Source of the DNA: Drosophila miranda
Lineage: Eukaryota > Arthropoda > Insecta > Diptera > Drosophilidae
Direction of reading: 5' to 3'
Length of the DNA: 64,000 bases
NCBI RefSeq assembly: GCF_003369915.1
Contig: NC_046676.1
Location: forward strand, 3,906,001-3,970,000
How positions within the stretch are numbered: position 1 is the stretch's first letter; the number at the start of each line of letters is the position of its first letter. The translations under genes and the position numbers were made by a program. Below the pieces are notes generated by a model that was not told where the DNA came from, made no database searches, and was given only the letters and a program-made list of their open reading frames with translations. Shown here piece by piece: positions 41,745-52,705 of the stretch.

Positions 41745-43477
41745 ATTAAAAAAAATGCGTGCAATTATATTTCCAGGTTTCTAGGATGGGCAGGTCGACT
41801 GGGTGTATTCTGACCAGCCTACGCCGGTATCTGGTTTTCGCAAGACGCCTTGCAAATAAATTAGGTTTGCTTAAGAGCTTACAAATATGGCTCTTCGTTA
41901 AGGTCCTTGGCGATGTCCCGGCTACGGATATACCACTAGCCAGAACATTTTCTGGACAATTTCTGCTCCTCACGCTACGGATATGACTGTCGAAAGTTAA
42001 ACGTGCATCCAGTGTAACTCCGAGGTATGTGTGATTCCTACGCTGCTCCACGAGTTTCCCAAGCAGTAAGACACCAGGGCTAGAGCCCATTCTAAAAGTT
42101 ATCAGGGTTTATGGAGATATTTCATCGGCAGGCCCAGTTTTTAAACAGCTTGAAGTATTGCTGTAGATTGTCTGTGCCATCATAGACACAGCTAGCCCCC
42201 GAGAGCCACAGCAAATGTTGCCACCTTGAGGGTCTGCCTGGTTGCCTTCGGACCTGCGGCGACTTCAGTATCCTTCGTAGGATGCAGCCCTGAAACATTT
42301 TGTAAAAGATCGACAAGGTCTATGGCTGTTGAGGTCTCCCGGTGGCTTTCCTGGCTTTAGCAACAGGATTATTTGGGCACAAGTTGTCGTTAATGTAGCA
42401 ACGAGAGGCAGGTGGTCGGAGCTGGGGTCATGCTCTTCACGGATGCTAGCTGATTGCTGGGAATAGAAATATGGATCGATATATGGAGAAGTCTTGGCAG
42501 GAGGGCATGGATCTCCGAAACGGTGGGTAGAAGGTGGGACTTCCTGTCGCTAGAATTTTTGTCGAGCAATTGGTTAGAGCGTCATGCAGCGCCAACCATC
42601 TGTGATTGCCCCAAAGCCTGTGCTTCACATTAAAGTCTCCTGCACCCCAGTTACGACAGAAGATTGTCGAAATCAGTGCTTGACCAGGGAATCGATGGGG
42701 GCAAATAGGCTGCAGCAATGAAACCATGACCGCCGCAAGCTGAATGTGCTCCAATTGCACAGAACAATTGGTAGTGGGAAATATCCTTCCGAACGAATAC
42801 AGCTGCTCCTCCTCTGGAATTGTTGGATGGGTGGTCAGCTCTGTAACACTCGTATCCGTGGAGCGTGTAGTTTTTCCCTGGGTATAGTTAAACAAATAGA
42901 GCCAGCCATTAGTGTTGTGAGCCAGGCTACGGGCGTTCCAGAATCCGATCCTCAGGCCCGACAGCATTATGGTTTTCAGAGAGATTGTGGGGGTAGGGGT
43001 GTACCTGCGTTACGCAGTTCGTCGAGGGATTGTAGGATACCTGTTGCTGCCGTTTTGAGGTCCGCTACTAACCTCTGCAGTTCCATAAGAACCTGAGCTA
43101 TGGAGTTCGTATCCATCTGCGGTTCTGTAGGAGAACCGTGGGCTTGTAATCCGGCTCTGCCGAGTAGTGCCGGCCTGTTGAAGGATACGCTGTACGGCCA
43201 ACGAGGGGACATTTCTCACCTTTCTAGCACCTAGGTTTTGCGGAGAGACGTTCATGGCGGGTTGGTGATTTTGATCTTGGAGGATCTGTCATATTCTGCA
43301 GGCTTTCCGCTGCAGTTTGAGCATGTGAGGTCGTCCTCGGTCATGGCAGAAGGCAAACAATTAAGATTCGTTTCGTTTTATAAAAAACCGTTTACTTTTC
43401 ATTTCATCAAGGAAAATGTTTTCGTTTTGAAAACGAAGAAATCTTGCGGAATTTGAAACTGGAGCATAAATATATGT
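41745..43477 (-). mobile_element. Decayed Jockey-group non-LTR retrotransposon
   Basis: Minus-strand pieces occur in the right order: an ORF1 end with a CSNC zinc-knuckle remnant (about 43300-43330), the endonuclease (42967-42446: LRIGFWNARSLAHN, then GDFNVKHRLWGNH), and RT remnants (TDNLQQYFKLFKNWA near 42140). An RT thumb comes last (42090-41746: HTYLGVTLDARLTFDSHI). Frames change several times and the RT catalytic part is missing, so it is dead and internally deleted. It lies between the two opposed DINE-1-like arms. Confidence 0.7.
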
Positions 43478-44175
43478 TATTATACCCGATACTCAAAATG
43501 AGTATTGGGGTATATTAGATTTGTGGTAAAAGTAGATGTGTGTAACGTCCAGAAGGAATCGTTTCCGACCCCATAAAGTATATATATTCTTGATCAGCAT
43601 TCGATTGAGCCCTGTCTGTCTGTCCGTCCGTCCGTCCGTCTGTCCGTCTGTCCGTCCCCTTCAGCGCCTAGTGCTCAAAGACTATAAGAGCTAGAGCAAC
43701 GATGTTTTGGATCCAGACTTCTGTGATATGTCACTGCTACAAGAATATTTCAAAACTTTGCCCCGCCCACTTCCGCCCCCACAAAGGGCGAAAATCTGTG
43801 GCATCTACAATTTTAAAGATACGAGAAAACCAAAAACGCAGAAACGCAGAATTCGTAGAGAATTAAACCAGATCGACCAAATTTTGTAACCATATTGAAG
43901 ATATGAGAAAACTAGAAGCGCACAATCATAGAGAATGACCACATCTACCAGATTGCCGAATCTGAATCAGATCGGATCATTTTTATTGCCAAAAGGAACA
44001 AATCAATTTGCGGTGGCTACGCAGCGCCCGACGACACGTTCAGATACGTTCAAACACGTTTTCTGTCTCTCCCGCACACACTCCTTGTCTTTTAATGTAG
44101 CCATACTGACTATGTATCGGGTATAAATGTAGAGTTGCGGTCGCGGAAGCATCTCACAACGTTCCCCCTCGTGTA
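43478..44175 (+). mobile_element. DINE-1/INE-1-like element, right arm (inverted relative to left arm)
   Basis: It starts TATACCCGATACTCAAAATG, continues with the TAAAGTATATATATTCTTGATC core and CTGTCCGTCCG microsatellite, and ends AACGTTCCCCCTCGTG. That is the reverse complement of the left arm from 41735 back to 38597. No full retroelement lies inside this arm. About 650 bases are retained, against about 1.1 kb in the left arm after subtracting its insertion. Confidence 0.65.
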
Positions 44176-44422
44176 TTATATGCTCGTTAGCTGCTCTTTG
44201 ACGGCTTGTAGATTGTAGAAGCTGCCAGTGTTAATCGAGGTTTCACATCTGTCAAAAAATCCCACCGTTCCACCGGGTGCTGCCACGCGAAAGATCCCTA
44301 CTTGAACCGATATATATTTGTCGATAAGTATCGCATATTTTAGGTCAGCTGTTGAACATCTCTTGAATTGTGCAATAGCGGGAACTTCTGATATTTTCCG
44401 TTTTATCTATTACAATTTTAAT

Positions 44423-45337
44423 ATGAGTGGGCTTAGAGTACGCGGCTTGTTGGCCCTCAGTGCGACTGCCTTGGGAGCTTTTTACCTAGGCTCCCGAACA
44501 GAACGTCTCCAGCAGAGCAGCGATGTTTTTCCGCGTTTGCCTGGACTGCCGACATTTGGGACAGTTTCAGCCGCTAGTCTTGTGGCCTCCAATGTGAACC
44601 TGACTGCAACGCCGTCGCGAATCTCGGAGATCATGAAGTTTGGCTTTCCAGGGCTGGACAACGTGCGCTCCCATTCAGACTATGTGCTCTCCTACGACCG
44701 ACGCAATCGTATTCCGCATTGGGTGTTTGAGCACCTCACAGCGGAGTCAGTGGCAAAAAACGATTCTGTGGATCGTTCGAAATGCGACTTCAAACCAGAT
44801 GAGAGCATACATCCCTTCTTCCGATCACAGAACACGGACTATAGAAAGTCTGGCTTTGATCGTGGTCACATGGCTGCCGCTGGCAACCATAGACTGCACC
44901 AGAAGCACTGCGAGGAAACCTTTTACCTGTCGAACATGGCGCCCCAGGTGGGCCAGGGGTTCAATCGCGACGCGTGGAACTCTCTGGAAATGCACGTGCG
45001 CAAGCTAACTAAGAGTTACTCAAATGTGTATGTCTGCACGGGTCCACTGTACCTCCCCCACAAGGAGGATGACGGCAAAATGTATGTCAAGTACGAAGTC
45101 ATCGGGTCCAACACCGTTGCCGTACCCACTCACTTTTATAAGGTTATCGTGGGCGAGGCGGCCGATCACAAACTACACATGGAGGCATACGTAATGCCAA
45201 ACAAGGTGATTAGCAACGACACCCCATTGAATGTGTTCCAGGTACCACCAGAGACGGTGGAGCGGGCGGCCGGACTGCTCTTCTTTGATCAGATTAACAG
45301 AAAACAGCTGGCCAGCATCAACGGCAGGAAAGTTTGA
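44423..45337 (+). CDS. EndoG: Mitochondrial endonuclease G
   Basis: The single-exon frame gives 304 residues from ATG 44423; an upstream in-frame ATG at 44318 has no targeting character. The N-terminus (VRGLLALSATALGAFYLGSR) looks like a mitochondrial presequence with a membrane-spanning part. The DNA/RNA non-specific nuclease signature is intact: SGFDRGHMAAAGNH, with the general-base His at about 149, then NMAPQVGQGFNRDAWNSLE with the metal-binding Asn. EndoG sits in the intermembrane space and degrades DNA, including paternal mtDNA during Drosophila sperm maturation. It is close to the left repeat nest and converges on Cct5, 257 bases away. Confidence 0.95.
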   Translation: MSGLRVRGLLALSATALGAFYLGSRTERLQQSSDVFPRLPGLPTFGTVSAASLVASNVNLTATPSRISEIMKFGFPGLDNVRSHSDYVLSYDRRNRIPHWVFEHLTAESVAKNDSVDRSKCDFKPDESIHPFFRSQNTDYRKSGFDRGHMAAAGNHRLHQKHCEETFYLSNMAPQVGQGFNRDAWNSLEMHVRKLTKSYSNVYVCTGPLYLPHKEDDGKMYVKYEVIGSNTVAVPTHFYKVIVGEAADHKLHMEAYVMPNKVISNDTPLNVFQVPPETVERAAGLLFFDQINRKQLASINGRKV

Positions 45338-45593
45338 GTTTGAGCCAAAGTTTAGTTGAATTTTAGTGTATTTGTGTACCAAGGATAGCTCCTTTATTAT
45401 ATAATTTTTGTTCTTTTCAAAAGAATTTAGTTGTTGATTAATAAATTTAAACAATTAATACAGATAAACATAAGTAGATGAGGCGATTCGCGGGTGTTCG
45501 TGAGAAAATAGCAAAGCGAAGGGGATGTGTGAAAAATCTATGTCTGGGTGCTGATCGATGTGTGTTGCGTGGCGAGGGCACTCAGAAAGTTCT

Positions 45594-47738
45594 CTACATG
45601 CTACCATCGTTCTTGGATCGCACGTCATCGATCTTGAGTATCATTTTGACGAGCTGGGTGGACAACAAGATTTGCTGTTTCTTCGAGTTCAACGACTCTA
45701 CAACATTGTGGCTCTTCATGTCCGAATCGCCGGTCAGCATGCAGTCAACACCCAAGCTAGGTTTCTTCTCAGCTACCTGACTGGCCTTCAATTCCGACAG
45801 CGTTTCAATCGGATGGAGACCGCTGTTCTCGGCCAGGGCCAGGGGAATGCTCTCCAAGGCCACGGAAAAGGCGCGGAATGCGTACTGCTCCAGGGTAGAC
45901 AGCTGATCGGCCTCCTTGGCCACAGCCAGGGAGCAACTGATCTCTGCGGCTCCACCACCGTACACAATACGCGAGTCCTTGACTAACGAGCGCACCACAC
46001 AGATCGCATCGTGGATAGAGCGTTTGGCCTCGGCAATGATCATTGCGTTGCCTCCACGCAGAAAAATTGTGACTGCCTTTGAGTTTTTGCACTCCTCAAT
46101 CACAAGCATTTTGTCCTTCGACGTGCCGAAAGCTAAAAGTGAAAACATAAATCAATTATAGTGTCCGAGACATGCGCAAGCATCGAAACTCACCCATCTC
46201 ACGCACGAGACCGGCTGATCCGAGCTTTTCAGGAGTCAGCTCCTCAAACCGCGGAACAATGCGACCGCCAGTTGCAATAGCGATGAGCTCTATCTCAGGA
46301 CCACCCACCCAGCGTACTGCGGGGAGATCCTGCTGCAGCAGTAGATGGTTGGCTTCGTCGTCAAAGCCCCACTGACAGATGGCCAGAGTGGCACCGGCGT
46401 CTTTCACTTGCTTGACCATCAGCGTAAACTTCTCCTGCTCGTACTCGCGCAGCGCCCTGTAGTCCTCGGCAGAGGTAACGTCCAACTTATGCTTGGTCTT
46501 GGGCTTGGGAGGCTCAAATGGGCAGGTGAGGATGGCCAGCTTAACATTTCTCAACTCTTTGGGCATTTGCGAGTGGCTAAGAGTCTTGTCCACAATGACG
46601 CCCTTCACCAGCATCGAGTCCTCCATGCGACCTCCGACCTTAGTCTCGATCTTGATGAGCTCAAAGTTGACATCCTTCTTTTCAATATCGGCCACATTGA
46701 GAACAGCGTCTACTGCCATCTCGGCCATTTGACGATGGCATTTGTTCACAATCTTGCTTCCCAGCGTGGTCATAGCTATCTGAATGAGTGGCTCCTTATT
46801 GTTAGGATCCACGGGGAAGGGTTCAGCAATTGCATCGAGTTGCTTAATGGCGCACTGAGCAGCCAGCTCGAAGCCATCTGCAATGCGAATGGGATGAATG
46901 CCACGGTCGATCAAGCTTTCTGCCTGCTCTAGCAGTGCACCGGCTAAGACAACAACGCCAGTGGTGCCGTCGCCAATTTCATCGTCCTGCGACTGCGACA
47001 ACTGCACCATTAGCTTGGCAATCTCGTGCTCCACCTCCATCAGTTTCATAATAGTGGCACCGTCATTGGTGACAGTCACATCGCCATCAGAGCTGACCAT
47101 GATCTTGTCTAGACCCTTCGGTCCCAGAGACGTCTTCACAGTCGAGGCGATCTGACGTGCAGCCATGATATGCGTCTGCAAATAACACCAATACCCAGAA
47201 AAGATTATTAATTACGTATCTTTCACCAACCATAAGTTTTCACAGTGCGCGTGACTCAGCTAGCGGCACGCTGCGGCGTTCTAACGGCGAACATCTGTGC
47301 GGCTTTTTAACCTCAAAACTGACAAAATGACGTCAGTTTGATGCATTTTATACTAAATAATATAGCTGAAGGAAAAAATCGTTTCCAACATCCCTGTCCA
47401 CTCCACTGGCAGGATAAGTTGAACACTTTTCTGAATGCATTTTACTGTCTCTCATAAAAATGCCGGCTGTAATGAACATCTGGAACATTCAGCAGGCGAT
47501 GCGTCATTTGATGCGGAAGAAAATACTACAATTCACTGGGAAAGACCTTTTGGAATCCTTTTCTTGTAATTCATTCCTTTTAAAAGGAGGTTTGTCCACT
47601 TGGGACAATGGGATCCTAGTTTTCATTTACCTTGATGGCATCTGTTCCTGTGATGCGCTTCTGGCTCTCCTGGTCACGCAAAATAATGAAAGGCCGACCA
47701 TATTCGTCAAACGCAAACGTACCTGGGAAGGCGTTCAT
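45594..47738 (-). CDS. Cct5: T-complex chaperonin subunit epsilon (CCT5), three exons
   Basis: The exons are 47738-47631, 47175-46194 and 46132-45594, giving 542 residues, the standard CCT length. Signature segments are [49 protein letters not shown] (with the catalytic Asp) and the C-terminal [12 protein letters not shown]. The sequence [16 protein letters not shown] and the [18 protein letters not shown]-terminus identify the epsilon subunit. It is one of eight subunits of the cytosolic ring that folds actin and tubulin. The promoter at about 47815-47850 lies against the end of a repeat whose terminal bases form a Motif-1-like CGGTCACACTG on the gene strand. Confidence 0.95.
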
Positions 47739-47835
47739 GGTTTTTAAGTTTTAACGATCGCGGATTTCTACGAATTTTCGAGATTAAATTTTTCTTCAAT
47801 CTTATACTTTTCGCTTTTAATTTCGTTTTCCGGAG

Positions 47836-47850
47836 CCAGTGTGACCGCGG
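47836..47850 (-). promoter_or_regulatory. Motif-1-like core promoter element at Cct5, formed by a repeat end
   Basis: On the minus strand the bases read CCGCGGTCACACTGG. This contains CGGTCACACTG, a full match to the fly core-promoter Motif 1 (M1BP site, YGGTCACACTR). It is about 100 bases upstream of the Cct5 ATG. The same bases on the + strand, CAGTGTGACCGCGG, are the first bases of the interspersed repeat. Confidence 0.6.
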
Positions 47851-48085
47851 ATTTATCGTTAAAATATACCGTCCGACCCTCAGAAATATACCAAAATATA
47901 CCGTCTCATTTTAAAAATGTACCGTCAATATACTGACGACTTCAAGTTCTATTTTACATATTCCTCGTTTTTGATATTCCGTCGAATATTACTAGCTATA
48001 TAAAACATTTAGCCATGCCATCATAATTTTATACGATTGATGAATCTATTTCCTACTTGATTGGACTATTCGAAATAATTTTTTC
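47837..48085 (+). repeat. hAT-end-family repeat abutting the Cct5 promoter
   Basis: This is the best preserved copy. It runs CAGTGTGACCGCGGATTTAT, GTTAAAATATACCGTCC, CCTCAGAAATATACC, ATATACTGACGACTTC, TATTACTAGCTATATA, ATTTTATACGATTGATGAAT. It is directly followed, in opposite orientation, by the hAT transposase C-terminal remnant. This places the repeat as the terminal region of that transposon. Confidence 0.75.
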
Positions 48086-48153
48086 ATTCATTTCATTTAA
48101 TAATCTTAAGTCTTAATAAGACTTATTAATAATAATAAAGTCTTAATAATATA

Positions 48154-48720
48154 CTAATCCCTAACATCACTATCGTCACTAACGATGTCGCTGGGATTTT
48201 TTAACAGCATTTCAACATTCTCGCAACCGTTGTTCTTCCTTAGACCTTGTCTCACATATAAAAGATTTGAAACATTTATATTCTTAAATCTATTTCTTGT
48301 ATTTGTTTTTAAAAAAATTCTTTCACATGATGCATTCGAAACTGGCAATATAAGCAGTACTTGTGCAAATTTTAAAATTTTTCCATATTTTAATTCATTG
48401 TTGAAATCTTTTATTTGTCCCAATGTATACCAGAAATGGCCAGGACTTTTGTGCGTTTTTAATAAACTAAAGAGCCTCATCATTTTTTAAGAGGACAAAT
48501 TCACTATCGATACCCTGCGGATCTTTAATAAGTTGAGGAAATCTTAGGTCATGAAAATTGGCCATTGACTATGTCTTCAGGGTTTAGGAATGAGAGAAGT
48601 TCAAAAACCTTCTCGTTAAAAGGCAACCTTTTCTTTAATTGTATACTCAACTCGATCAAAAATTACTGTGCTCTTTGGAAAAATGCATATTTTTCATTTC
48701 TTTCTAATTTTGACATTACA
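48154..48720 (-). pseudogene. hAT transposase C-terminal remnant
   Basis: The frame at 48483-48154 contains LILPVSNASCERIF followed by NVSNLLYVRQGL, the hallmark hATC dimerisation domain. Upstream on the same strand, other frames give further transposase-like text (LPFNEKVFELLSFLNPEDIVN near 48560-48640) with stops and shifts. It is therefore a decayed copy. With the BED-finger remnant at 4.05 kb, it gives both ends of the same kind of element. Confidence 0.75.
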
Positions 48721-48739
48721 TTAATGCCCAAATTAATTT

Positions 48740-49680
48740 TTTGTCTGTTAGACATGGGGACCGGTTAGGCCGGTTACTTGTAATAGAGCTGCTGCTGTCG
48801 GCTGGTACTTCATAGGTCCTCTTAGGGATAAGAGGGATTAAGGATTTCTCTTCTTCGGGAGGTTTTCCTAGGCATTGAAATGTCAATTGCTGAAGATAAT
48901 CCTTTTTGGCCCTGCTCTTTTGGCGCTCTTTTTCGAGCTGCCCCTGCTCTGGCGCAAGTAATATTTCCTGCCGCTGCTTGTCGAATAGGTCTTTGCGGTC
49001 CATGATCTCCTGATCGCCAATAGTAAGGCAACTCGTTGGGGCCGGGTTTTCTTTGCTTTGTACAAACGGATTATACGTAGGTGGAACAAAAGAGGAAACA
49101 GAGAAAACTTACGCCCCTCGATAGGTGGCTGTCCAAGTCATCATGGCTGTCATCATTTTGAGTGATTCCATAGTCGTCGATCAGAGCCTCATCTAAATAG
49201 TCATCAATGCCGACCGAGGTCTGCGACGAGTTAAGCGAACTGTCCTGGTTGTAGTAGAAATCCTGATCGGAGCGCTGATAGCGCACAGTCTGCAAAGGAC
49301 AATGAGATTAGTTGCGACCACACGCTGATCCAAGGGTTTTCAACCAGAACTCACCATCTGCCCTCCTCTGGCCCTCCAGCGCCAGCTTTGTTTTCAAAGA
49401 TGGCTGTACGCTCGGATGCTAAGCCAGACTTGACGCTTGCCCCAGAGACAGGAGCTATTTCCGTGGATACCGCCGCTGAAGCGGTGGGCTCGAAACTCTA
49501 GGCCACCTTGCTGACCGTCGTGGATTTTCCCGGAACTGGCGGCTTGGCAGTTGCAGTGGCAATGGTGGCATTGTCAGTGGTAGTGGCATTGGCATTGGCA
49601 TTGGCAGTTGCAGTGGAAGTGGCTGTAGCAGTGGCAGTGGCTGTTGCAGCAGTGGCGGTGGATCATGCTAAAATAAAGCT
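48740..49680 (-). pseudogene. Decayed fragment of an unrecognised multi-exon host gene
   Basis: Reading the minus strand, an Ala/Thr-rich coding stretch (about 49675-49505) leads through an in-frame TAG (about 49503-49501) into SFEPTASAAVSTEIAPVSGAS and on to ERTAIFENKAGAGGPEEGR. A good GTGAGT donor follows at about 49357. A second exon (about 49290-49112: TVRYQRSDQDFYYNQDSS, DDYLDEALIDDYG) has clean acceptor and GTAAGT donor signals. A third open block runs to about 48760. Introns are kept, so it is not a retrocopy. The in-frame stop and the mismatched phase at the first junction suggest it is broken. I do not recognise the parent gene. Confidence 0.45.
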
Positions 49681-49689
49681 TAAATATAT

Positions 49690-50290
49690 ACAGGGCTTAT
49701 TTGAATGTATACTTTACTTACCTTCCTATTGTTTGATTTTCATGCGTTTATGACTTCTACCATTTTTCTGCTTTTGCTCATTGCCGCGCGCAACCTTTGT
49801 GTGTGTGTGTGTATGAGTGTGAACGAGGTACTCAAAGAGAAACAGGGTATATTGAAGTAATGAAAATATATGTAACAGCCTGAAGAAAGCGTTTATTCTT
49901 ACATTAACACGACAAAAAATAATATAAATAGTTGACATTTTGTCAAATGTCTTTGAGTTTTTCTCTCCCTCTATCTTTGTCCACACACTCAAACAAATTG
50001 ACCTATTTTTCCCTCTCTCTCACGAGTCAAAAAAAAGCGCAAAAATCAGTTGATGTCGAGCTGTCGTCGTGAAACTTTTTGCGGATAAGTGCAATTATAT
50101 TTTTGACAATGACAATGCCTAATATTACTAAATTATTTGAGAAATATATTTTAGAGCATGGACAGAAGGCGAGCCGCTTAAGAGGAATATTAAGATACAT
50201 CGACCCAGTGGACCAATGCGCGATAGTAAAACGGAACTATCATAAAATGTCCGGAAACGGACTTAGAAATGATAAAAGTCCGGGAGCGAT
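49690..50290. other. Non-coding A/T-rich region with a TG microsatellite
   Basis: A (TG)n run lies at about 49796-49812. The ORF at 50079-50327 (IDPVDQCAIVKRNYHK) has no recognised domain and runs into the tandem repeat that follows. No gene can be supported. Confidence 0.35.
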
Positions 50291-50292
50291 GA

Positions 50293-50578
50293 GTGAAGTC
50301 TCGCAAAATGCTCGCAGACGGACTTAGAAAAGAGCATTTACCGGACGAAAACCGAGTGACGACAAAGTCTCGCAAAACTATCACAAACGGACTTAAAAAC
50401 GGGTGAAAAATGGACAGAAAAGTGAAACATAACGGAAAAAATAGCTAGGTACGGGTGAAGTCTCACAAAATGCTCGCAGACGGACTCAGAAAAGAGCATT
50501 TACCGGACGAAAACCGTGCAACGACCAAAGTCCCGCAAAACTATCACAATCGGACTTAAAAACGGGCACAATACGCAA
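50293..50578 (+). repeat. Tandem repeat, period 162 bp, nearly two copies
   Basis: GTGAAGTCTCGCAAAATGCT at 50293 recurs with one change at 50455. The units then run in parallel through CGGACTTAGAAAAGAGCATT, ACCGGACGAAAACC and AACTATCACAAACGGACTTA. A third, weaker relative begins near 50233. The CGGACTTA phrase itself recurs about every 65-95 bases. It may be the sub-terminal repeat region or leader of an unidentified element. Confidence 0.75.
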
Positions 50579-50579
50579 G

Positions 50580-51500
50580 AAACGCCGGATCACGTAATAG
50601 AACATGAACGAACATGTCAAACTGCGGCCCGGCACTACGCCGCCGTTTTTTCGTTTTGTGTTATTTTGTGATTAAAAACCGCAGCAGAAGGACGTTAGTT
50701 AAGTGGGGAGTTAAGTCCAAAAAATAGTGAAAAAAAGTAAAAATCGGTAAGTAAATTATTATTTATTTAATAGTATAGTGCACAAAATTTGAGTTTGGGA
50801 GCAGTATAAGACCCCAAAAAGACAACAATCTACACATTCTGTGTATATATTTTTTTCAAGCCATCTTCTTGTGCATCAGGCAACCTGCGTCAACGAATAT
50901 AACAATTTTCGCTGGAACTCACTTTGCGCACCATTTTTTTTATACACAGGGGAGTACTAATATTAATAAAAAATGCCATTTAAATGCCGGAAATATATAT
51001 GCGAATCGAAGCATATCAATAAAAGTACATCGAACATTAATATTATTGAAGAAAATGCAGCAGACTTTAGTTTTCCAGAGCCATGTAATGATCTTTCAAA
51101 TGTTTAGTTCAGAATTTCGAATCAACCAGTTTTAATGAGCGCCTAGGTCAGTGGATGTCCGAAAATAATATTAGCAAGAGTCCGAAAAAATTCCAGGGCT
51201 ACCACGAGATGTTCGAACTTTGAAATGCACGCCACGTGGGGTTATTAAAAGGAATGTGGCTCCAGGAAGCTATGTGTACTACGGTGTAAAAGACGCGCTA
51301 ACTGATTTTCTTAGTAGTTTTTTTATGAATCTGCAAACGTTAGCTTAAATATAAATATGTATATTGTTTATTGTTATAATAAACATGATAATATTTTTAC
51401 AGCGGGATTTAATGAAAGATTTTCGATAGAGGACGCCGATTTCGACCGAATCACGCAAAAATTCTTCCAGTACGCCCAGGACTTGTAAGTAAGCTATACC
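50580..51500 (+). other. Probable remains of an unidentified element or gene
   Basis: Several short frames look coding but do not connect: MPFKCRKYICESKHINKS near 50972, then VRTLKCTPRGVIKRNVAPGS near 51210, and FNERFSIEDADFDRITQKFF near 51408-51485 before a GTAAGT. They may be exons of one decayed gene or transposase. No family is recognised. Confidence 0.3.
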
Positions 51501-51569
51501 TTGTGGTAGTAAGTTAAATATTACGTATGTATGTATATTATAAAGATATATATTTTATCCAGACATACA

Positions 51570-52440
51570 CACTTGATCATAATAATAGGTACACACATCT
51601 ACGTAAACTTTAACATAACAGAAAACGGTTTTATGCAATATATTGAACTTAAAATTAGTTCTCAATTATTCCTTAAGTATTTTTTTTGCAATCAAATCAA
51701 CTTAATTATATTCTAAGATAATGTTATAAAAGAAAATAGATCCATTTGTACTTCAAAGTCAATATCTGGCTGCTCAAAATAATAGGTACACTTCAAGTAT
51801 TGTTATGAAAAAAGTTTGTTAACTGATTATTATTATTTTTTTGTTGCCTAAGTGGGATTCAATAGTTAATATCCGATGTATCCACCTTTATTTTGTGTCA
51901 CCTTTATAATTATTTTTGGCGTACTTTTAATAAGCGTCTGGCAGGTGTCTCATACCACAATTTTTGGACGCCTCGCATAATTTTGGATTATTTGAAAATG
52001 AAACCTTAGCTAATTTTGTTTCGTAAATCTCCCCACAAGCTTTTGATTGGATTTAAGTCGGAAAATTTAAGAAGCAACTTTAAAACGTCTGTTGTTTAGT
52101 CCTAAAAAAATTTGGTCAAAAGCTTGGATGTGTGCCTTGGGTCGTTATATTACTTAAACACCCAATGGAAAGTCATGTTTTCTTCAGCATAAGGTAACAT
52201 AACTGTCTCCAATCTGGGTATGTATTGCTCAGCGTCCATTCTGTTCGTTGTCAGGAAAAGTGGACCCACGCCGTGCCAGGATGAGCAGCCCCATATCTTT
52301 AACTGGCACCTCCATGTTTGACAATTTCTTTTTGTAAAACATGGATCAAAATTTTTTCGTTTAGGGCTTCATAAGTAGTTATTATATAGGCACTTTGCTA
52401 TGTTAGGTACACAAAGGAGGAATATAAATTATAGAGAAAG
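51570..52440 (-). mobile_element. Decayed Tc1/mariner transposon
   Basis: On the minus strand from about 52330 to 51900 the text reads VWGCFSWHGVGPLFLTTN, MDAEQYIPRLETVMLP and then an NDPRHTSKL block. This is the D-D catalytic half of a Tc1-type transposase, with several stops and the expected ND(N/D)P(R)HT motif. AATAATAGGTACAC sequences at 51580 and 51779 resemble Tc1 terminal repeats. Confidence 0.7.
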
Positions 52441-52705
52441 TAGAAAGGTTCAAGGGCATCGAAACCGTTTTTCAGGAAACACTTAAAAAATACCTCTAAA
52501 CTATCACATTAGATTCATTGCAAAGGGATGGCCTACCTGTTTGAGGGTTGTTTGAATCGCAACACGGGACCAATCGTAAAAACACGTTCATTGACAGTAA
52601 GAGGGAGGAGAGAAAATATAAATGAGCGAAGGATCGATTTGAGAGGATTTTACATGGTTGAGAAGGAGGATTGAGATCGAAGGCAGTTCACATTATCACC
52701 GTTAG

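Noticed and set aside
42746-43096. 116-codon + strand frame
   Set aside because: It is opposite the Jockey-type endonuclease remnant and has no domain of its own.
46345-46932. Long + strand frame opposite Cct5
   Set aside because: It is the antisense shadow of chaperonin coding sequence; Cct5 explains the region fully.
49508-49753. Val/Ala-repeat frame on the + strand (VAVAVAV)
   Set aside because: It arises from a trinucleotide-like repeat. The opposite strand reads an Ala/Thr-rich stretch continuous with the gene fragment and is the better interpretation.
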